The position numbers and the translations under genes are program-made. A stretch of DNA of 64,000 bases from DASCOT01 sp965197275 (GTDB lineage: Bacteria > Acidobacteriota > UBA890 > WLXD01): positions 186,001-250,000 of the forward strand of contig CBDAMQ010000029.1 of assembly GCA_965197275.1 (NCBI GenBank), read 5' to 3'. Below the pieces are notes generated by a model. That model had not been told where the DNA came from and did not search any database. It worked only from the letters and a program-made list of their open reading frames with translations. This document shows positions 59,904 through 64,000 of the stretch, piece after piece (the first letter of the stretch is position 1; each line of letters begins with the position of its first letter).

Positions 59904-61059
59904 GATACGCAAATCGCGGCTGATGACCCCTGGGCCGGCGCCTGTTCACCCGGCGGCGCGCGCTGCCGCGAGCGCGCCGCTACCACATCATCGAGCCGCT
60001 GCGTTCAAGCCCCGCTTCGCCGCGGTGCAAGCCGGATTGCGCGCCGCCTTCCGTACCGTGGGGCCGGTTGCCGTGCTGGCTTCGTCCGGGACCGGGGCAA
60101 TGGAAGCAGCGCTGGTGAACCTCTTTGGTGCCGGTGACCGCGTGGTGGTGCTCGCGGGCGGGAAATTCGGCGAGCGCTGGGCAGACGTTGCCGAGGCCTA
60201 CGGGATGCGGGTGAAGACGGTGCGACCCGATGCGGGCCAGACGCTGACCGCCGCCGACGCCGCGGAGGCGGTAGCAGCGTTCCGGCCGGTGAGTGGCCTC
60301 GTAATGACGGCCAGCGAGACCTCCACCGGTGCGGCTGTCGACGTGGCCGATATCGCCGCCGCCACGCGTCGCGTCGAGCCGGAGGCGGCCATTGTGGTCG
60401 ACGCCATCACCGCCGTCGGCGCGTTCCCCATCGAGACCGATGCCTGGGAGCTCGATGCCGTCTGCGGCGGTTCCCAGAAGGCTTTCATGATCCCCCCGGG
60501 TCTCGGGTTCGTCGCCTGCTCCGAACGCGGCTGGGACCGTATCCATGGCGAACGCCTTAAGCCCCGATACTACTTCGACCTGCGCAAGTATGCGGTCTCA
60601 GCAGGTAACGACCAGACTCCGTTCACTCCTGCCACCGGGCTCGTCCTGCAGCTCCAGTCGGCGTTGGAAGCGATAGCTGACGCCGGCGGAGTCGATGCTC
60701 TCGAGGCCAACGCGCAGGCCTTGGCGGCAGCCACTCGGGCGGCAGCGGAAGCACTCGGGCTCGAGTTGCTGTCACCGGCGTCTCCGAGTCCTGCGGTGAC
60801 GGCGATTCGTGCCCCGCGGTCCGGCAGTGCTCCCGACATCGTGACCGCGATGCGAGAGCGCCATGATCTGTTCATTGCCGGGGGCCAGGGGGATCTCAAG
60901 CCCGATGTCTTCCGCATCGGTCACCTCGGCTACATCGATGAGGTCGACCTGCTGGGTACGCTCGCCACCCTTGAACGTGTTCTTGCTGCTGGTGGACACC
61001 GTGTTGTCCCAGGCGCGTCGGTCGCTGCGGCGAGCGCGGTGCTCGAGGCCCGTGGCTGA
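59902..61059 (+). CDS. Class V aminotransferase, probable phosphoserine aminotransferase of the AGT type
   Basis: A 385-residue PLP enzyme of the alanine-glyoxylate/serine-pyruvate aminotransferase branch. It starts with LMTPGPAPVHP, has ASSGTGAMEAALVN, VVDAITAVGAFPIETD and the PLP lysine in GGSQKAFMIPPG. Its last codons overlap the GTG of serA by eight bases, so the two are coupled. Such AGT-type enzymes replace SerC as the serine-pathway transaminase in some bacteria (for example Hydrogenobacter). The role is inferred from serA; glyoxylate transamination is an alternative. Confidence 0.88.
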   Translation: MIRKSRLMTPGPAPVHPAARAAASAPLPHHRAAAFKPRFAAVQAGLRAAFRTVGPVAVLASSGTGAMEAALVNLFGAGDRVVVLAGGKFGERWADVAEAYGMRVKTVRPDAGQTLTAADAAEAVAAFRPVSGLVMTASETSTGAAVDVADIAAATRRVEPEAAIVVDAITAVGAFPIETDAWELDAVCGGSQKAFMIPPGLGFVACSERGWDRIHGERLKPRYYFDLRKYAVSAGNDQTPFTPATGLVLQLQSALEAIADAGGVDALEANAQALAAATRAAAEALGLELLSPASPSPAVTAIRAPRSGSAPDIVTAMRERHDLFIAGGQGDLKPDVFRIGHLGYIDEVDLLGTLATLERVLAAGGHRVVPGASVAAASAVLEARG

Positions 61060-62641
61060 GGCCCCGCTGCGGGTGCTGGTCTGTGGCCGGTTGCCGGAGG
61101 GCGGTCGCGAGGCGCTCGAGGCTGTCGGCATCGAGGTCGAGCACGCGCCGGATCGGGAAGCCGGCTCGCTGTCTGATGTGATCGCACCGTTCGCGGGAGT
61201 CATCGTGCACTCTCCCCACCGGGTGGATGCGGCGGCGCTGGAGGCAGCTCCACTCCTGCAGGTGGTCGGTCGCGCCGGCGTTGGTGTTGACAACATCGAC
61301 ATCGATGCAGCGACGGCGCGCGGTGTGCTGGTGATGAACTTGCCGTGGGGTAACACGGTGACTGCGGCGGAACACACCACGGCGCTGCTAATGGCGCTGG
61401 CGCGGAATATCCCGCAGTCGGCGGCGGCGCTGAAGCAGGGAACCTGGGACCGGGCAGCCTATCTGGGAGTGGAGATCAAGGACAAGACGCTGGGGATTAT
61501 CGGCCTTGGTCGCATCGGCCGCGAGGTTGCGCGTCGGGCGCAGGCTATGGAGATGCACGTCCTGGGCGCAGATCCGTTCTTGTCGCCGTCGGTAGCGTAC
61601 GACCTCGGCATCGAGTTGGTCCCCACCGCCGAGTTGCTACCGCGGTCCGACTTTCTCACCTTGCACGTGCCGAAGACGAACGACACCGAGCATCTCATCG
61701 GCGCGCACGCTATCGCGTTGATGAAGCCTGGCGCCCGATTGATCAACTGTGCGCGCGGTGGCCTGGTAGACGAGGGGGCGTTGTTGGCGGCGCTCGAATC
61801 CGGCCAGCTGGCTGGCGCCGCTTGCGACGTGTTCGAGACCGAGCCGACCGACAACGCGGCGCTGATCGCTCACCCGCACTTCATCGGCACGCCTCATCTG
61901 GGAGGCGCAACCCACGAAGCACGCCAGCGCGTCGGAGCGGGGATCGCACGCCAGGTGGCGGAGTACCTCACCGACGGCGTGATTCGACATCCCATCAACG
62001 TGCAGGCACTGCCGCCGGACGAGCAACGGGCCATGGAGCCGTACCTGCAGCTGGGTGAACGGCTTGGCACCCTGCTGTCGCAGTGTTTCGAGAACGTCGA
62101 ACGACTACAGATCGAGTATTTCGGAGAGATCACCGCCTACACGCTCCGCCCGCTCAGCGCGCACATTCTGGCCGGCTACTTGCGTCCGTTCCTGGGAGCC
62201 CAGGTCAACGTCGTCAATGCGGCGGCGATCGCGCGCCAGCGGGGCCTCGGCGTAGACGAGTCCAAGAGCACATCGGAGCGCGGCTACCAGAGCCTGATCC
62301 GGGTGACCGCTGTAACCGAGACCGGAAGCCAATCGGCGGCGGGGACCGTCTTCGACGGCGGCCGTGGCCGGCTGGTGGAAATCGGCCGGATCCCTGTCGA
62401 GACGGAGCTCGAAGGGCATTTGCTCTTACTGGAGAACGAAGATATCCCAGGAGTTGTAGGTCAGCTTGGCACATTCCTCGCTGAGCGCGGCATCAACATT
62501 GCCGACATGAGCCTGGGTCGCGATGCACCGAGCGGCACCGCGATCGCGGTAGTGGCGATGGATGAGCTGCTCGACGCAGCCGGTCTCGGCGAGCTCCTCG
62601 AACTGTCGGACATTCGCTGGGCGCGCGTCATCTCGTTCTAG
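61052..62641 (+). CDS. serA: D-3-phosphoglycerate dehydrogenase
   Basis: A 529-residue long-form SerA. The NAD-binding motif is IIGLGRIGREVARRA, the catalytic Arg, Glu and His are in INCARGGLVDEGALL, DVFETEP and GTPHLGGATHEA. An intervening ASB domain (about 318-450) and a C-terminal ACT domain (LLLENEDIPGVVGQLGTFLA) suggest serine feedback control. The GTG start overlaps the aminotransferase gene. It makes 3-phosphohydroxypyruvate, the substrate of the predicted partner. Confidence 0.96.
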   Translation: MAEAPLRVLVCGRLPEGGREALEAVGIEVEHAPDREAGSLSDVIAPFAGVIVHSPHRVDAAALEAAPLLQVVGRAGVGVDNIDIDAATARGVLVMNLPWGNTVTAAEHTTALLMALARNIPQSAAALKQGTWDRAAYLGVEIKDKTLGIIGLGRIGREVARRAQAMEMHVLGADPFLSPSVAYDLGIELVPTAELLPRSDFLTLHVPKTNDTEHLIGAHAIALMKPGARLINCARGGLVDEGALLAALESGQLAGAACDVFETEPTDNAALIAHPHFIGTPHLGGATHEARQRVGAGIARQVAEYLTDGVIRHPINVQALPPDEQRAMEPYLQLGERLGTLLSQCFENVERLQIEYFGEITAYTLRPLSAHILAGYLRPFLGAQVNVVNAAAIARQRGLGVDESKSTSERGYQSLIRVTAVTETGSQSAAGTVFDGGRGRLVEIGRIPVETELEGHLLLLENEDIPGVVGQLGTFLAERGINIADMSLGRDAPSGTAIAVVAMDELLDAAGLGELLELSDIRWARVISF

Positions 62642-62887
62642 GTCGCAGGCGGCCGGTCACCCCCCGTCGGGCACGCGCCCAAGGGTCCGGTCGACTCCGT
62701 TTGAACCCCCCGGGAGCCCGTGGTAGCTTGCGTTTTGACGGCGTCAGGCACTTCGGCGGCCGCCGCCAACCGATCCGATCCGCACCTTATCTGTCGTCCA
62801 ACGCGCTAGCGAGCGCGCCCTCGGACCGCCGCGCCGATCGGCCCACGCGCAGCTGCATACCTCGACAGCCGACCACGAGAGGCCGAG

Positions 62888-64000
62888 ATGCCTGCCGACA
62901 GCTACACGCCGCCTGCTGACGGCATCCGCATCGACCTGGATGGCCGGGGCGGGCTCGTTGTCTCTGATCGGCCCATCGTGTGCTGGCTCGAGGGCGACGG
63001 GATCGGGGCCGATATCTGGGTGGCGGCGCGGCGCGTCTTCAATGCGGCTGTTTCCGTGGCCTACGGCGGTTCGCGTGCCATCGCCTGGATGGAAGTGCTT
63101 GCCGGTGGCAAGGCGCACGCCCAGGTGGGTGAGTGGCTGCCGCAAAGCACCCTCGATGCCATCAGCCACTACCGGGTGGCAATCAAAGGGCCGATGACTA
63201 CCCCGGTTGGCGGAGGCATGCGGAGCCTGAACGTCGCGTTACGCCAGTTGCTCGACCTGTACGCCTGCGTACGCCCGGTCAAGTATTACCGCGGCACACC
63301 ATCGCCGGTTCGCGAGCCCGAGAAGCTGGACGTGGTGATCTTTCGCGAGAACACCGAGGATGTCTACTCCGGCATTGAGTGGGAGGCGGGCAGCGAGCAG
63401 GCCAACCGCGCCATCGAGTTCATGCGCACCGAGCTCGATGCCAAGATCCGTGAACGGAGTGGAATCGGGATCAAGCCCATGTCGGAGTACGGATCCAAGA
63501 AGCTGGCGCGTAAGGCGATCCGGTACGCCCTGGATCACGACCTTGCGAGCGTCACGCTGATGCACAAGGGCAACATCATGAAGTTCACCGAGGGCGCTTT
63601 CTGCGCCTGGGGTTACGAGCTCGCTCGGGAGGAGTTCGCAGACGCCACGCTCACCGAGACAGAGCTCTGGGACGTCCACGGCGGGGAAGTTCCTGCGGGC
63701 AAAGTGGTCATCAAGGACCGCATCGCCGACGCCATGTTCCAGCAGGTGCTGCTGCGCCCATCCGAATACGACGTCATCGCCACGCCGAACCTCAACGGCG
63801 ACTATATCTCCGATGCCACCGCGGCTCAGGTGGGCGGGCTGGGCGTGGCGCCGGGGGCCAATATGAGCGACGAAGTGGCACTCTTCGAACCGACGCACGG
63901 CACGGCCCCGAAGTACGCCGGGCAGGACAAGGTGAATCCGTCCTCGTTGATCCTCAGCGGCGTCATGATGCTTGACCACCTCGGCTGGCCGGAGGCTGCG
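62888..64000 (+). CDS. icd: NADP-dependent isocitrate dehydrogenase (3' truncated)
   Basis: An open frame of 371 codons that runs off the window. It matches the homodimeric Icd of E. coli type: VCWLEGDGIGADIW, GGGMRSLNVALRQLLDLYAC, KYYRGTPSPVREPEKLDVV, RENTEDVYSGIEW and IATPNLNGDYISDA. In HGTAPKYAGQDKVNPSSLIL the Lys-Tyr and Val positions agree with NADP use. The start ATG follows CGAGAGGCCGAG. It oxidises isocitrate to 2-oxoglutarate in the TCA cycle. The 62642-62887 spacer upstream shows no gene; no clear promoter was found in it. Confidence 0.96.
   Translation, partial: MPADSYTPPADGIRIDLDGRGGLVVSDRPIVCWLEGDGIGADIWVAARRVFNAAVSVAYGGSRAIAWMEVLAGGKAHAQVGEWLPQSTLDAISHYRVAIKGPMTTPVGGGMRSLNVALRQLLDLYACVRPVKYYRGTPSPVREPEKLDVVIFRENTEDVYSGIEWEAGSEQANRAIEFMRTELDAKIRERSGIGIKPMSEYGSKKLARKAIRYALDHDLASVTLMHKGNIMKFTEGAFCAWGYELAREEFADATLTETELWDVHGGEVPAGKVVIKDRIADAMFQQVLLRPSEYDVIATPNLNGDYISDATAAQVGGLGVAPGANMSDEVALFEPTHGTAPKYAGQDKVNPSSLILSGVMMLDHLGWPEAA

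Noticed and set aside
59901..59904. CATG overlap of mobA and aminotransferase starts as a second interlocked promoter pair
   Set aside because: An internal GTG at 59780 gives mobA a more normal N terminus, so the overlap may come from a wrong mobA start.
1..64000. tRNA, rRNA or CRISPR array
   Set aside because: No cloverleaf with a TTCGA-type arm, no rRNA-like stretch, and no regularly spaced direct repeats were found by eye; a covariance-model scan would be decisive.

Overview
The window is high-GC DNA from a Gram-negative, aerobically respiring heterotroph. A TolC channel, a PagL-like lipid A deacylase, many lipoproteins and a b6-type cytochrome complex point to a double-membrane cell. The repertoire (archaeal-type phosphoglycerate mutase, a Rieske/cytochrome b complex with an octaheme subunit, ThuA and cupredoxin-fused dehydrogenase proteins, NamZ-type muramidase, secreted proteins with the FADGFESGD motif) fits an Acidobacteriota-like or similar deep-branching lineage. 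That placement is inference; no rRNA or tRNA is visible.

Layout. 1-1271: end of an ABC-2 exporter. 1290-7109: lipoyl synthase and a four-gene 2-oxo acid dehydrogenase complex (E1alpha, E1beta, E2, E3); E1alpha has lost the Mg-ThDP motif and E1beta lacks an active-site His. 7117-15804: RecD2-type helicase, metallo-hydrolase, glutaredoxin-thioredoxin reductase fusion, SDR protein, PagL-like deacylase, CDF metal exporter, CPBP protease, thioesterase. 15872-22558: apparent peptidoglycan-sugar salvage locus: NamZ-type muramidase diverging from a NagZ/beta-lactamase fusion, a sodium-solute symporter and a PfkB kinase; then a DUF4097 repeat lipoprotein. 23893-34008 (minus): MacAB-TolC-like efflux operon (adaptor, ATPase, two permeases, TolC) ending in a large glycosidase-like lipoprotein that carries a late frameshift.

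34250-43384: DegS-like protease, an unknown secreted protein, hutU, hutI, a ThuA-domain lipoprotein and a very large SGNH/propeller/cupredoxin fusion. 43515-45554: a decayed secreted-protein gene cut by an IS3-family element. 45609-57007 (minus): heme A and oxidase assembly genes, a cupredoxin lipoprotein, the cytochrome b6/subunit IV/Rieske/octaheme c/HEAT operon, and two unknown membrane genes. 57167-64000: GT2 glycosyltransferase, archaeal-type phosphoglycerate mutase, MobA-like protein, a class V aminotransferase coupled to serA (probable serine synthesis), and isocitrate dehydrogenase running off the end.

A recurring trait is an apparently leaderless start: a TAnnnT-like -10 box six or seven bases before the start codon at lipA, the CPBP gene, the DegS-like gene, the glycosyltransferase and the class V aminotransferase. 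The strongest leads are the eroded E1 active site, the interlocked divergent muramidase/NagZ starts, the large fusion proteins and the b6-type complex with a predicted extra covalent heme.
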